The position numbers and the translations under genes were made by a program. A stretch of 64,000 nucleotides of DNA from an uncultured Bacteroidales bacterium (GTDB taxonomy: Bacteria; Bacteroidota; Bacteroidia; Bacteroidales; F082): positions 124,001 through 188,000 of the forward strand of contig ONFO01000007.1 in NCBI GenBank assembly GCA_900317155.1. The letters run 5' to 3'. This document shows, in pieces, positions 34,430 through 45,300 of the stretch (its first letter is position 1; the number at the start of each line of letters is the position of its first letter). The notes beneath the pieces were generated by a model. That model was not told the origin of the DNA. It made no database searches and worked only from the letters and a program-made list of their open reading frames with translations.

Positions 34430-35005
34430 TTATAAATCATCCATAGCTGATTGCCTAACTCTATTGGAATTGACTTTGTCATAATAAGACAATTTAACTC
34501 TTACCTTATTTATAAATGTCCCTCCAACAAGTGTTAATTCAATATCACCTAATTCAGTTTCATATATAGCATACCACTCTATTTCTCTGTTATGTACGGC
34601 ATATTTTTTCGATTCATTATCATCTCCATTATACTTTGTAAACTCTTCCTTATTGTAATTTGGCTCTCCATACTTTACATTCAGTAAAGTTTTAAGGTTT
34701 TCGTAATTATCAATTAATGTCGCCCAAAGCACTGTCTCTGGAAACAACACAGAGATTTGGCTGACCACATCAAAGTTTCTCAAAGTGGATACACAAATAT
34801 TACAGTTTTTGTATCCCGCAAAATCTCCAGAGAGAATGGCTATACCATCTTTCGTTCCCTCGTAATGGAAACCTTTTTTTACCATAGACTCTGTATATTG
34901 CTTCAAAGATCCATCAATAGGAACACCTTTAAACGAAAGATGTTCCTGAGCCATGACGCCACCCATAATGATAAGGTAAGCAAATGTAATTATAAGTTTT
35001 TTCAT
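34430..35005 (-). CDS. Exported hypothetical protein
   Basis: 191 residues with a signal peptide (MKKLIITFAYLIIMGGVMAQ) followed by FKGVPIDGSLKQYTESMVKKGF, a segment common in small secreted Bacteroidales proteins of unknown function. A central stretch ALIDNYENLKTLLNVKYGEP suggests a domain seen in such proteins. No catalytic motif is visible. AT-rich codon use is like the accessory region. Its stop nearly touches the truncated cassette tail. Confidence 0.7.
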   Translation of the reverse strand: MKKLIITFAYLIIMGGVMAQEHLSFKGVPIDGSLKQYTESMVKKGFHYEGTKDGIAILSGDFAGYKNCNICVSTLRNFDVVSQISVLFPETVLWATLIDNYENLKTLLNVKYGEPNYNKEEFTKYNGDDNESKKYAVHNREIEWYAIYETELGDIELTLVGGTFINKVRVKLSYYDKVNSNRVRQSAMDDL

Positions 35006-35306
35006 AGGTTGTTGTTTTTGTTATTGTTTTGCAATATTACAGACTTTTTCAATACGACAACGCACTTCAAACAAAAAAGCCCTAAGAAAGCAATCGTCAA
35101 ACTTATCTACAACGTTCCCTCCCCATTACCGTCGTTACGGAAAAGGATCCGTCATCTCCTTTGCAGTTGAGAGCATTTTTCACATTTTACATGCTTTCTG
35201 AAACCGTCATGAAGAACAAAAAAACTTACTATCTCATTTTGCAACCAATTGACTTGAGATGCAAAAGAAAGACTATCTTTGCAAAATCAAGTTTGACACA
35301 ACGATA
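35006..35306. other. Intergenic, divergent promoters
   Basis: About 300 bases between the exported hypothetical gene (minus) and the SBD-like gene (plus). It holds the TATCTTTG box at 35274 for the plus gene. I see no repeat or RNA in the rest. Confidence 0.5.
35274..35281 (+). promoter_or_regulatory. -7 promoter box for the SBD-like gene
   Basis: TATCTTTG. The ATG at 35259 lies upstream of it, so translation should begin at 35307. Confidence 0.6.
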
Positions 35307-35843
35307 ATGAATCGCACACTCAAATACTACAACTACACTCAATGTTTTGCCCACTACACAAACAGGATAATAACAATCCGCCAAGCGAAGATTCGTGGTG
35401 AGGTGATTGTGGCAAAGCCAGTTCTGATGCTTGCACTAATTGACGGCATTGATGCAGAAGTGTTTACCAACAACCACTTCACATTGAACGAATGGCTTGA
35501 AGAGCGTTATCTGACACTAATGCTTGAATACACCCGTCATTCTCAATTCAACAAGCCTGCTGACATTGCTAACCCATACTGGCATTTGGCCACTGATGGT
35601 TTCTGGCATTTATGGCTCAAAACAGAACACTTCTATGGGAAGACACCATCAAGGGCTTGGCTGAAAGAAAATGTCCATTTTGCTTGCTTCGACGATGACC
35701 TATGGATATTACTCCAAAACAAGGAATGGCGCACAAAGTTACGCGAATATATAGTGGAGCACAAGCTTACTGATGACAACAGATTCCGTCGATTGTTTGC
35801 CGATGGATTAGCTGCACTTGCTTCTTTACTAATGGTGGCATAA
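35307..35843 (+). CDS. Sulfur-binding-domain (SBD)-like protein
   Basis: 178 residues from the ATG at 35307. The layout matches the N-terminal domain of ScoMcrA-type endonucleases that bind phosphorothioate DNA: KPVLMLALIDGI near residue 37, NPYWHLATDGFWHLW at 89-103 (family pattern YPFxxLxxDGFWxL), then WLKENVHFACFDDDLWILLQ and a final helix REYIVEHKL. No HNH nuclease follows; the protein ends after the domain. It lies divergent-convergent to the predicted phosphorothioation operon, which supports a DNA-sensing role. Binding to sulfur-modified DNA is inferred, not shown. Confidence 0.55.
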   Translation: MNRTLKYYNYTQCFAHYTNRIITIRQAKIRGEVIVAKPVLMLALIDGIDAEVFTNNHFTLNEWLEERYLTLMLEYTRHSQFNKPADIANPYWHLATDGFWHLWLKTEHFYGKTPSRAWLKENVHFACFDDDLWILLQNKEWRTKLREYIVEHKLTDDNRFRRLFADGLAALASLLMVA

Positions 35844-35945
35844 GAATGCAGACTTTTTCATATTTGTATGCAAAAAGGAATAGCGATAGTTTAATTCTCA
35901 CCATTCCCTTTCACGTAGAAGCATATAATCGAAATATCCTGACAA

Positions 35946-36521
35946 TCAACCTAATGGCTCAGGCTCGTCTTCGTCCGCTTTTTCAGCAATTGGGGCATCG
36001 AACGCTAAAAACACTTCCAAAAAAGCAGTTTCACGAAAGAAAAACCCAGGGTCGTCTGTCATCTTGTCTTCAATAAAATGAAAGCCCCAATTGGCATACT
36101 CTTCCATGGTTTTTATCAGCATATCTACAGCCTTTCGTGAGGTCATTTCGCCTTTCTCTAATGCGATGAAATCAATGTCTGTACGAGCAATGAGGGCGGT
36201 GAAAATAAAATCGCGCAGTTTTGGATATGGTTTTCGGCTTCCTCGCTGTTCAATATTTCCCCAATACTGAATAGGCTGGCCAAAGGTCTTGCGTTTTTGA
36301 GCGTCTTTATTGAGCGGCCTTTTTTGGTTGAAATACAGTCCGATAAAGAAAGCTATAATAAAGATTTCATATCCTGCACCAAAGACCTTCCCTCGATCTT
36401 CTCTAAGAGAAGTGTTTCCTCGTCTATAATCACAGAAGTTGGCAATTATGCTATCTTCATACCTTTTTTCCCATTGAGGGTTTCGAGTAGACCACGACTC
36501 GTATAATTTTTCTGTTGCCAT
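35946..36521 (-). CDS. Unknown protein, last gene of the defence operon
   Basis: 191 residues, no signal peptide. Visible features: WSTRNPQWEKRYEDSIIANF, a hydrophobic helix GYEIFIIAFFIGLYFNQKRP, a helix-rich middle (RDFIFTALIARTDIDFIALE) and an acidic tail (EKADEDEPEPLG). No family is recognised. It starts six bases after the DndD-like stop, so it is almost certainly in the same operon. It may occupy the position of DndE in classic systems, but shows no recognised similarity to it. Confidence 0.75.
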   Translation of the reverse strand: MATEKLYESWSTRNPQWEKRYEDSIIANFCDYRRGNTSLREDRGKVFGAGYEIFIIAFFIGLYFNQKRPLNKDAQKRKTFGQPIQYWGNIEQRGSRKPYPKLRDFIFTALIARTDIDFIALEKGEMTSRKAVDMLIKTMEEYANWGFHFIEDKMTDDPGFFFRETAFLEVFLAFDAPIAEKADEDEPEPLG

Positions 36522-36527
36522 ATTTCT

Positions 36528-38702
36528 TTATCTTACTGGTTTAATAACTGTTTGAATGGTTGACAAATCTTTATCGTTGAAAGGCTCTGTTTTCTCAATG
36601 CGATATACAGAACAAGAGAGTTTGTTAATTGTATCGAAATCCAATGTTTTTTGTCCTGTTTCTTTGTCGATATTAAGTAAATCTTTAGTGACTATAACAC
36701 ATTGTTTATCAATTGTATCTATTACATTGTAGAATGTGTCTTCTTTGAAACCTCCAAATGAAGATGTTGGTGCATCAAAAATCAACGGATAGTCTTGCTC
36801 TCGTTTTAATGTTGTGATTTGTGAAATGGCAAACAGAACTGACATATACATAGTTGTCTTCAGTGCTCCGTTCGGATTCTCAATGCGCGTTCCATTGTCG
36901 CTGTAAAGCTCGATACGTGCAGAATTGTTGATAGTTTTCCTGATTCGGATTATACCATAGAAATCGTTCTTGTTTAACTTCTGTAAATACTTGTTTGATT
37001 CGGACTCAAGCATTTGCAGGAAATTATTGATGTTTTGCTCTTTAGCGTTCGAGAATGCTTTGTTTATTCTTTCAAATGCAGAATGAACACGCTGATATAC
37101 TTGAGTCATTGAACTTGTGGGTTCAAGTTTTGACAACGCATCTTGTATTTCATTCTTTGTGCTCTCCTTGAATTTTAATGTGGTTTCTAATTCAACAACA
37201 CGACTTTCTGCTTGGCTTTTGGCATCAAAGAAGCCTCTTAAATCAGAAATCGTCTTATCAAGCAAATCTGCACTTAATCCAGATTGCATGAGTAAATCGG
37301 TTTGCTCTGATTCTAATTCTTGTAATTGTTTATCCACAACTGCCAATTCTGCTTTTCTTTTAGTTACAAATGCAAGATTTTCGGAAATGACAGTCGCGAT
37401 TTTTGATATTTCTTGTTCCGTTTCTCCGCTTAGTTTTATTTGTCGAGAGTGCAACTCGTCAATGAATGTATTTGGGAACAGGGGTTCGGTGTTCTCTGCT
37501 TTTACATCTGTATTTTTGCTTGCCTCAGTAGTAACATGTAAAAGATATTCGTTTAATTTTTTGCACATAAAATCGTATGCTTCAGAGCCCTTAGGTGCTG
37601 GCCTGTTGCAAACTTTACATATTTCATCATCTATCATTTCCTGCATCGTCTCTTTATCTGGCAAATTCCATGGTAGAGGAACGGCGTCGTTAGCAAGCTT
37701 CTGGATTTTTAGAATTGCTTCACGTTCACCAGCCTCTTTTGCACGGCGTTCAGTTTCCTGCTTGTCGAGTTGTCGCTTCTCTTTGCTCAAGGCAGATACT
37801 TTTGCAAAATACTCCTTTATTACAGCAGGAAATGAACGTAGAACCCAGAATTCATCTAAGAGATTGGTGCTGTACTCGCAAGAGGACAAAGCAGCCAGTT
37901 TTGCACGTTTTTCTTTTAGTCCTTTTATCCTATCTTTTATATCTTGATATCGTTCCGAAGTTTCTTGATTCTTTTCTAACAATGCCAATTTAGACTTAAA
38001 CTCGGAAATGGAAATCTTTTTTTGGGTGAGTTCGTTTTTGATACTCTGAATGTCGCTTGTAACATCTGTTAATCGTGCATTCAAATCTTTTGCCTGATTC
38101 GATACTTTTTTGTCGTTTTGTAATTCTCGATTGGCAGCATTGGCAGATTTCTGCTCAAAATTGGCAGTCATCTCAACCAATTCATCAAATTGTCTAATTC
38201 CAGAAAAAGTATCAACCAATGTTTTCAATGCAGTATCATTGTCGAACACATTTAGTTCGTTTTCGCCTTTGAATAGACAATACTTTCGAATAACAGGCTC
38301 GAAACACATGTTCAAAAGTCTGTCACCAGAAATGGAATGGCGTTCTGCGCCATCGATAAAATATCCAACGAACTTATAATCCTTTGTACGAATGTTGTCT
38401 TTGGATACTCGTTCAAAAGTGAAACTTTTTTCTATTTCCTTTTCGCCGTCATGTTCAAAGGTTATGTTTACCGAAACCTCATCGCTTTCTCCAATTTCTA
38501 ATTCTGATTTTCGCTTTTCAGAGATGTGCGATTCTTTTCGATTTTCTCCTGTTGTGTCGAAAAGCCATTCCAAAGCCTCAAACAAGGTCGTTTTTCCATC
38601 ACCATTGTCACCAATTACCAAAGTCAGGCCTTTTGATAACGAAAGGTGGTTGGAACCGTAATAACTACGGAAGTTATTGATTCTTATTTCTTTTATAATC
38701 AT
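36528..38702 (-). CDS. DndD-like SMC/Rad50-type ATPase with zinc hook
   Basis: 724 residues. Walker A at 31-39 (GDNGDGKTT), long coiled-coil arms, a Rad50-like hook CKVCNRP in the middle (about residue 365), and a C-terminal ABC half with YPLIFDAPTSSFGGF as Walker B region. This is the layout of DndD, the ATPase partner of the DNA sulfur-transfer enzyme DndC, and of other RecF/SMC-type defence ATPases. It overlaps the 77-aa gene by four bases. The DndD link rests on architecture plus the DndC-like gene upstream. Confidence 0.75.
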   Translation of the reverse strand: MIIKEIRINNFRSYYGSNHLSLSKGLTLVIGDNGDGKTTLFEALEWLFDTTGENRKESHISEKRKSELEIGESDEVSVNITFEHDGEKEIEKSFTFERVSKDNIRTKDYKFVGYFIDGAERHSISGDRLLNMCFEPVIRKYCLFKGENELNVFDNDTALKTLVDTFSGIRQFDELVEMTANFEQKSANAANRELQNDKKVSNQAKDLNARLTDVTSDIQSIKNELTQKKISISEFKSKLALLEKNQETSERYQDIKDRIKGLKEKRAKLAALSSCEYSTNLLDEFWVLRSFPAVIKEYFAKVSALSKEKRQLDKQETERRAKEAGEREAILKIQKLANDAVPLPWNLPDKETMQEMIDDEICKVCNRPAPKGSEAYDFMCKKLNEYLLHVTTEASKNTDVKAENTEPLFPNTFIDELHSRQIKLSGETEQEISKIATVISENLAFVTKRKAELAVVDKQLQELESEQTDLLMQSGLSADLLDKTISDLRGFFDAKSQAESRVVELETTLKFKESTKNEIQDALSKLEPTSSMTQVYQRVHSAFERINKAFSNAKEQNINNFLQMLESESNKYLQKLNKNDFYGIIRIRKTINNSARIELYSDNGTRIENPNGALKTTMYMSVLFAISQITTLKREQDYPLIFDAPTSSFGGFKEDTFYNVIDTIDKQCVIVTKDLLNIDKETGQKTLDFDTINKLSCSVYRIEKTEPFNDKDLSTIQTVIKPVR

Positions 38703-38932
38703 ATATTTGACTTTAGAAAGTTACTAACTTCATTGTAAATCTCTTTTTCGGTAGCCTTCTGTTCATTTTTGCTAATGATTTGAGCAACGGCTTGAATTAC
38801 TGCAATGTCAGAATCCAAAGCTTCTGCTATTGTACAATAATCTTTGGGATTGTAGTCATAGCAATTGACAAGTTGCTCATCTTCAATTACAGCTTGCAAA
38901 ATCTTATCGCTGTTGGTTTGATATGTACTCAT
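38699..38932 (-). CDS. Small acidic protein of the defence operon
   Basis: 77 residues, mostly predicted helix: SDKILQAVIEDEQLVNCYDY, TIAEALDSDIAVIQAVAQII, KEIYNEVSNFLKSNI. The middle could be a short helix-turn-helix, but no family is recognised. It lies between the helicase stop (six bases away) and the SMC ATPase (four-base overlap), so co-expression is nearly certain. It may bridge or regulate those two. Confidence 0.75.
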   Translation of the reverse strand: MSTYQTNSDKILQAVIEDEQLVNCYDYNPKDYCTIAEALDSDIAVIQAVAQIISKNEQKATEKEIYNEVSNFLKSNI

Positions 38933-38938
38933 ATTGCA

Positions 38939-41206
38939 CTAATTAAATATGGATAGATTATAATGATTCAACACATCTTGTAACTCGTTATCGGTATCAT
39001 TCAGATTCTCTGACAAAAGGGCAAAGTCACGAACTCGTTTTAACTCGCTTTTTACTAGGTTTTTTTCCAATTCATAACACTCTTCATCGAAGACATTGTC
39101 TGGAATAACTATTAGATCATGAATAATAGCAAAGCGTTTGTCTTTATGTGTGCGCAAAACACGACCACGGCGTTGAATGAATTGGCGAGGGTTTCCTGTG
39201 CTAGCACAGAAAATTGCCAATTCACTTCGAGGCACATCAACACCTTCATCCAAACATTTCATTGAGGTAAGCACATCAATACTGCCATCGGCAAAGCCTT
39301 TGAGCATTGCGTCGCGGTCGGTTGATTCGGAAGTGAACCGGCGAACAATAATATGGGAGTCCATGTCGCGGACAATTCGAGTGAAATCGTCAATTAAATG
39401 CTCTGTTTCAGGGTCTGACACAAGTGTATCTGACTTGTCAAAAATATCTGCATCAAAAGTGTCGGGCTTGTTTCCTTCAGGGACATAAACCAATGTGTAT
39501 TTTAGATTGCCTTTTTCTTCCATTCTCTGTTTAACAATCTGTTGGAAGGCAGACAACTTATTAGCTGCTTTGTGAATAATTCGTTTGCGTTTTAGCAAAA
39601 GCATTTTCAATCGTTCCTGACTGTCTTCATCATGAAAACCCATTATCTTGACAATCTTCTTTGACAGTTCGACATATTCTGTCATTTCGGTTTCAGTCAG
39701 ATGAACGATGTGTGGATAATAGTAATACTGGCATAAAGCTCCATTATGAATGGCTTCGGCCATTGAATACTCAAATGTGTAACCATTTACACAACCGAAG
39801 AAATCCATCAATTTACGATTACCTATGTCATCATATTGACGTTCTGGCGTAGCCGATAGGCCAATACGACGTAAATATTTTATATCCGACAAACGTTGAG
39901 CCATCAAACCACCTCCCATGTTGTGAGCCTCGTCTGCTATTAGGAGCAATTTGGTTTTTGGGAATTGATTCAGTTCCAAAAAAACATTAGAGCGAACGAA
40001 GGAAGCATATGTAGAAATAATAATGTATGACAAGTCGTTATTGGGGGTGGTCATTTCTAATAAGCGAAGATTGGCCACTGCTGATTTCCAATTATTATAT
40101 TTTGAGCAGACCTTAATAATGTTGCTAAAATTAAACTTTTTACACTCGATTTCCCATTGTTCGACTAATGTAATGGTGGGAACAAGAATAATAGCTTTAT
40201 AGTAGTGCTTGCTCTTATATATTTCCAACAAACAATTCAATGAGGTGATTGTTTTACCTGTGCCGGTTGCCATGGCAAACAATCCTTTTTGGCTCACTTT
40301 CCAATTATCAAATGCTTGTTTCTGATAGTCACGAGGGCCAGTCTCGTATGGAAATCGAGGCTTGCCAAAATCAATAGGTTCTATTGCTTCGCTTTGTTTC
40401 TTGATTTTCTCTATCTCAATCTCGACTTTGTTTTTGGCTCTATCCAATGCTTTTTCAACGGATTTAGGCAATGTATTATTTGCAATATCTTGCTGAATGA
40501 ATTTGTATTCATCTTCCAGCAAATCTTTTAGTTCCTTATCTTTGAATGATTCTGAGATGTGAGTTTTAACCTTATCGGTTGGGACAAAAACGACATTTTC
40601 ATCTTTACCAGAGAACACAAGTTCAAATTCGCCTTTGATTTTGTTTATTGTAGCTGATGCAGGGTTGCCGTCCCAGTCGCAAAAAGCCGTAAGGCTTTCG
40701 ATGTTATCAATCAACGCCGACCGTGAAAAGTTACAAGAACCATCAAAACCAACTTTATTCACACCATCACTGAAAACACCTGTTTTGGTATGTGAAATGC
40801 CGATGCCGTCTTTCGGTACAACGATTCTTATATCAAGGCGATTGTTGCGAATGAGCCAAGCAAGACAATCAAAAAAGTGAGCATCTCGCTCAGATAATGT
40901 GTATTTCAATTTTTCAATGTCAGTAATGTCGAAAAAGGGGATGGGTGTATCGAGTTTGCCATTAGCAATGGCGTTCTTATCCTGTTCAGTAAGAATGTCA
41001 TTTACAATTAGATTCATACGACCACCATTGTAGAGGAAGGATGCAAAACCGTCAGCCAAAACATTGATGGCAGATGAGGAAAAGAAGCCTAACATCAAAT
41101 CGAATTGCGTAGCATTACACAGGCAATCAGAGAAGAAACCGATAGGTTCCCACTCTGTCCGTGATTTGAAATGGCGGTGTGCTGGAAATGTTACTTCTTT
41201 TAGCAT
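38939..41206 (-). CDS. PLD-nuclease/DEAH helicase fusion
   Basis: 755 residues. The N-terminal 200 residues form a phospholipase-D-like nuclease domain with GISHTKTGVF and GFDGSCNFSRSAL (HxK-type motif at 139-141). The rest is an SF2 helicase: Walker A MATGTGKT near 312-319, LIADEAHNMGGG near 422-432, GLSATPERQYDD, and motif VI QFIQRRGRVLRT. This architecture is common in restriction and defence systems. It directly abuts the DndC-like gene. It is a candidate effector that degrades unmodified DNA. Confidence 0.88.
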   Translation of the reverse strand: MLKEVTFPAHRHFKSRTEWEPIGFFSDCLCNATQFDLMLGFFSSSAINVLADGFASFLYNGGRMNLIVNDILTEQDKNAIANGKLDTPIPFFDITDIEKLKYTLSERDAHFFDCLAWLIRNNRLDIRIVVPKDGIGISHTKTGVFSDGVNKVGFDGSCNFSRSALIDNIESLTAFCDWDGNPASATINKIKGEFELVFSGKDENVVFVPTDKVKTHISESFKDKELKDLLEDEYKFIQQDIANNTLPKSVEKALDRAKNKVEIEIEKIKKQSEAIEPIDFGKPRFPYETGPRDYQKQAFDNWKVSQKGLFAMATGTGKTITSLNCLLEIYKSKHYYKAIILVPTITLVEQWEIECKKFNFSNIIKVCSKYNNWKSAVANLRLLEMTTPNNDLSYIIISTYASFVRSNVFLELNQFPKTKLLLIADEAHNMGGGLMAQRLSDIKYLRRIGLSATPERQYDDIGNRKLMDFFGCVNGYTFEYSMAEAIHNGALCQYYYYPHIVHLTETEMTEYVELSKKIVKIMGFHDEDSQERLKMLLLKRKRIIHKAANKLSAFQQIVKQRMEEKGNLKYTLVYVPEGNKPDTFDADIFDKSDTLVSDPETEHLIDDFTRIVRDMDSHIIVRRFTSESTDRDAMLKGFADGSIDVLTSMKCLDEGVDVPRSELAIFCASTGNPRQFIQRRGRVLRTHKDKRFAIIHDLIVIPDNVFDEECYELEKNLVKSELKRVRDFALLSENLNDTDNELQDVLNHYNLSIFN

Positions 41207-42313
41207 CTATATAAAACAATTAGCACAGTTAATATCATCATCTTCAAAAAGGTCTATCAGCAGCTTGTTTTTACTTTTTGCTTTCAAGTCCTCTGTCTTC
41301 TTTATGTGGTCGAGTTTGATTTGGCGTACACGTTCAGGACGAATCAGCTTTTCAAGCGGTTCGCCTTGAATCCACGTGTAGCCATCTTTCTCGTATTCCA
41401 TCGCTTTTTTGAAAAGGTCAGGGTGTTGTTCGTAAAGCCAAATCCATTCGATCTTCTGTTGGAAGAAACAGAAGTAACATCCCGAGCGGCTGCGGCAGTA
41501 TTGCCCAATCTTTCCGTCAACCTCGAAATCAATGAGGTTGTAATATGCCGGAACGCCAACGCCACTTTCTTCCAATATCCTGAAAATATCCTCTTTGCAA
41601 AGTACATCTTCGTTGTCCAGTAAAGGAAAAGAATCCAACTTGCCAACAGGATAATCCGTGTATGCTTTGAGGAAAGCAAAAACGGCATGGTTGAATGTCT
41701 TGATGTCGACATCAAGCAAAGCATTTAGTTTTTTGGAGTAGTAGAAATCCTTCGTCAATGGAGTGTTGATGAATTGCTTTGCCTGGTCATAGATGTCTTC
41801 GGTGGCAACGGATGAATAACAGTCGTTGAATTTTTCGATGCTTGCGTTGTTTAGCACTTTGTTTATCACGTCCAAACTCCAAATGTTCTTCCTGAATGGA
41901 TATATGGCTTGGATGTTTGGCTTGGTTGAAACGTAACCGTCGCGGTCTTCATCGCCACGAATACCGACGTATGAAACTGCCATGTCGTCGCCAACGTATT
42001 TCTCAAATTCAGCCAATTTCATTTTTTGAGTACACCAGCGTTGTTGAACAGAAGGGAGGAAGCCCCCGCTGATTTTCAAAAAATGGTCAAACGGCGTGGG
42101 CTCGGGGCTATCTTTGGCGGCTTGAAGTGTGGTTATCTTACCCAAATAAGAACGCAAACGCTCAACGAGTTGCTCTGTTTCAGCCAACTCGCACTTGGTG
42201 TCGCAAGTGTAGAAATCGATGTCGAGCGTTGGATATTTGTCTTTTAAATAAATAGCCAATGCCGCACTATCCTTACCACCTGATATGCCTAATACATGTC
42301 TGACTTGATTCAT
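41207..42313 (-). CDS. DndC/PAPS-reductase-family enzyme
   Basis: 368 residues. PP-loop ATP-pyrophosphatase motif SGGKDS at 11-16, RWCTQKMKLAEFEKYV (Cys94) and VGIRGDEDRDGY as in PAPS reductases and DndC. Cysteines at 273, 279, 282 and, near the C-terminus, 363 and 366 could ligate an iron-sulfur cluster as in DndC. In Dnd systems this enzyme activates the DNA backbone for sulfur insertion, with sulfur from a cysteine desulfurase; none is encoded here. Sulfate assimilation genes are absent, supporting a DNA-modification role. It overlaps the ATPase gene by four bases. Confidence 0.8.
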   Translation of the reverse strand: MNQVRHVLGISGGKDSAALAIYLKDKYPTLDIDFYTCDTKCELAETEQLVERLRSYLGKITTLQAAKDSPEPTPFDHFLKISGGFLPSVQQRWCTQKMKLAEFEKYVGDDMAVSYVGIRGDEDRDGYVSTKPNIQAIYPFRKNIWSLDVINKVLNNASIEKFNDCYSSVATEDIYDQAKQFINTPLTKDFYYSKKLNALLDVDIKTFNHAVFAFLKAYTDYPVGKLDSFPLLDNEDVLCKEDIFRILEESGVGVPAYYNLIDFEVDGKIGQYCRSRSGCYFCFFQQKIEWIWLYEQHPDLFKKAMEYEKDGYTWIQGEPLEKLIRPERVRQIKLDHIKKTEDLKAKSKNKLLIDLFEDDDINCANCFI

Positions 42314-45300
42314 TGTAGTTTCTTTTTAATCAGGTTTATGAGTGCCGCCACATTGACGGTATTATCCTCGGAAAGCAAATCTTCCAATTTCTTTTCCAGC
42401 AGACTGACTTCTTGCAAGCTCTCTTGAGGTACAACAACCTGTTTGGTTATTGCGCCCTCTTTGTTTTGTGTGATATGCAGCCTGATAATCGATTCGCTGT
42501 CTGTCTTGTGCATCTCAACATAATCGTCAAGTTGAAACAGCTTGTCTTGCAACGATGTCAGCAAGAACGCTTTTTCAGCGTCCTTTATCTTTTCAAGCGG
42601 TTTGTTCAACACGGCGTAGCAGACAGATTCTATCCACGTAGTACGATTGTCGTAGTTTCCAGTCAGACGAGAATGGAAATTCTTGACATCGTTGGGCATC
42701 AAAGCTGCTTTGACGGATTCATACCGCTTGTCGATAATCGGCTTGTAGGAGAGATAATCCGTTTCTTTGATTTTCAATGCCTTGAGAATATGCTGCTCAA
42801 TGGATTTGACATACTCTTCGTAGCAACTTCTCAGATTCCTTATGGCATTATGCAGAACGGTCACAAAACTCTCGATGGCCTCTGGGTTTTGAGTCAAGAC
42901 AACTTCTCTGAAGCCTAAAGCCTCGGGCAATTGCTCAAAGAAGGTTGCTTCCGGGTCTGTGGCTCGTGCAATGACATCACGGAACTTTTTCGCTTCGGAA
43001 GAAATATCTTTGGTCGTTTGGGCATAAGTGTTCAAACGCTTGTAGAATGTCAGGAACGGGCGTATGGTTTCAATAAATGAGCTGCCGTTGAGGTCGGTCT
43101 TTTTAAGATTGACAGCCTCGCGGTATTTTTCAAAAAACTCTTGTTTGATGCCCTCAACGCAAAATGACTTAACTGATAAACTATTGGGATTGCGATACAG
43201 CAAATCCAATACTTCTTTGTTGATAGACGGAATATAGGCATCGCCACTATAAAGAGCGAAATCATCTTTTTTGATGATTAAGAATGACGGCAACCAACAT
43301 TCAATAAAACCTTGTTTGATGCCATAAGGTGGTTCAGACAAGATGCTGGCAAGTTCGCCAATTTTGCGCCGCTTTTGTTGTGCGGATTTTAAAAAGTCCA
43401 TACAGCATTCCCACAACGGCAAGAAAGACGGCTCGGTTGGCTCGCTGAAACCGAAAGAGTCGTTTTCGGATGAGTGGATGCCAGTGCTTTTCAACATTGT
43501 GAGATAGATGGATTTCTCTGGCGGGTATTTTTCTTTGCTAAATCCAATATCTTCTTTGTCTCGGTTTTCGAGCAAGGCGTTCAAATAGTTTTGTCGGGCA
43601 ACCGACATGGTACCACTTGGGCGGTGCTTGTTGATTAACTCGTTTTTGAAAACAGGCGTAGCACTGTAGATCGTATCTGAAATGATGGACAAGAATTTCA
43701 TTAAATCTTTTTGAGAGTGTATGCTGTCAACACACTCGCCGTTGAAAACCCACTTGACATCATCAGAGAAGAGGCTGTCAGTAACGCATCTGTTCAGAAG
43801 CGATTTTTCGTATTCAATAAGGTTCTCAATTTCCTTATTGGCCACCTTGTCATTCTCATCTTCGATGTAGTATTTACGCACCCATTCCAATTTGTCGATT
43901 TCAAAAATATGGTCGATAATCTCTTGTGCGTTTTTGAAAATGCAATAGGCAACGGCAATGCCTTTCTGCGACAAACAATCGTTTGTTATAACTGAATAGT
44001 CATTGCCTTTGGCGAAAATCAAATCAATTATTCCATCGATTTCGCCCTGGTGCATTTTTGTGATGGGTGTGTCGGTTATCTGATATTCAAAATAACGTGG
44101 TGTTCCTGTGCGATAGTAATGGGCGTTAGCAATGGAAATGCGGAACGTGAACAAACGCTTCAACTTGTCAATGTAATCGTCAGTGCGTTTGCACTCCAAT
44201 GAGGCATTGTAAAGCCCCATCTCAATGTCTACATCAGTACCCTCAAAAAGAATATACTTTGACTTGTATTTAGCGAAACGGATTATTTGAGATTTCTCCA
44301 GTTTGCCCATCAAAGGCTCGATATCATCGATGCCCATAGATAAGCGGGCATATTGAGCAAGAAAATCTGAATCGATTCTTGCCGATGAAGAAGCAAATAT
44401 GTTGAGCAAACCGATTACCTTGACAAGACCGATTGCCTTTTCTATTTCAGCCCCTTCCAACGGTAGTCCTTCAACACGTTCAATGGCAATTTTGATTGCC
44501 GACCAATTTGTTGAATCGGCGTTTACCTCGGACAGAGACGAATGAAAATTGTATTGGACATAGTCGTACACATTAACGAGGTTGTAAAGTGTATTCTCTG
44601 ATGCGGAGAATTGGGCAATGGAATCTTCGCCAGTGGCCTCTAAAAAAGAGAATAGGGTTCTCTCGTTTTGTCCGTAACGTTGGTTGGCTTGCGTTAGAGT
44701 ATAGGCGGCAAAGATATCCATTGGATATAACGCATAGACGACATCGGGTTTCAGATTGTCGTTGGCAAACTTTGATTTGAGGGCTAAATCGTAGAGTTGG
44801 TGTATACCAGTGTTATTTGCCGTCTCTCGTTTCGCAGCAATTTTGGTGGCTGCAAGATTAAGCAACTGCTCAATCGGCTCTTTGAAAACAATGTCTTGTA
44901 TTCTGCCCTTTACCTTAGTCCACTCCTGTTTTTGTTCAAGTTTCAAGTCTTTTGCGTAGGCGTTGAAACCTTGATGCAGAGTGGTTAGCAAAAGGATGTT
45001 CTTACTAGTGTCATTTACATATTCGCAGAATTTCTGCAAGAAATACATTTCCTTTTCAGGGTTGTTTTTGGCGGCGTGTTCGAGCACTTTGCCAAACTCG
45101 TCAATCACAAAAACCAAAAAGGAATTGTCTTTTTGACAATCGTTATACAACTTATCTATTGCAGCGAAGACATTGTTTTTCTTGCTTGTTGCCGTCTCAA
45201 CATGGGCTTGGAGTAATTCAATCAGCGGCTGGTAATCGCCAACGATATTCACAAAACGGAACTTAGTGAATCCGTTGAATTGTCCTTTGTTCTTGATTAA

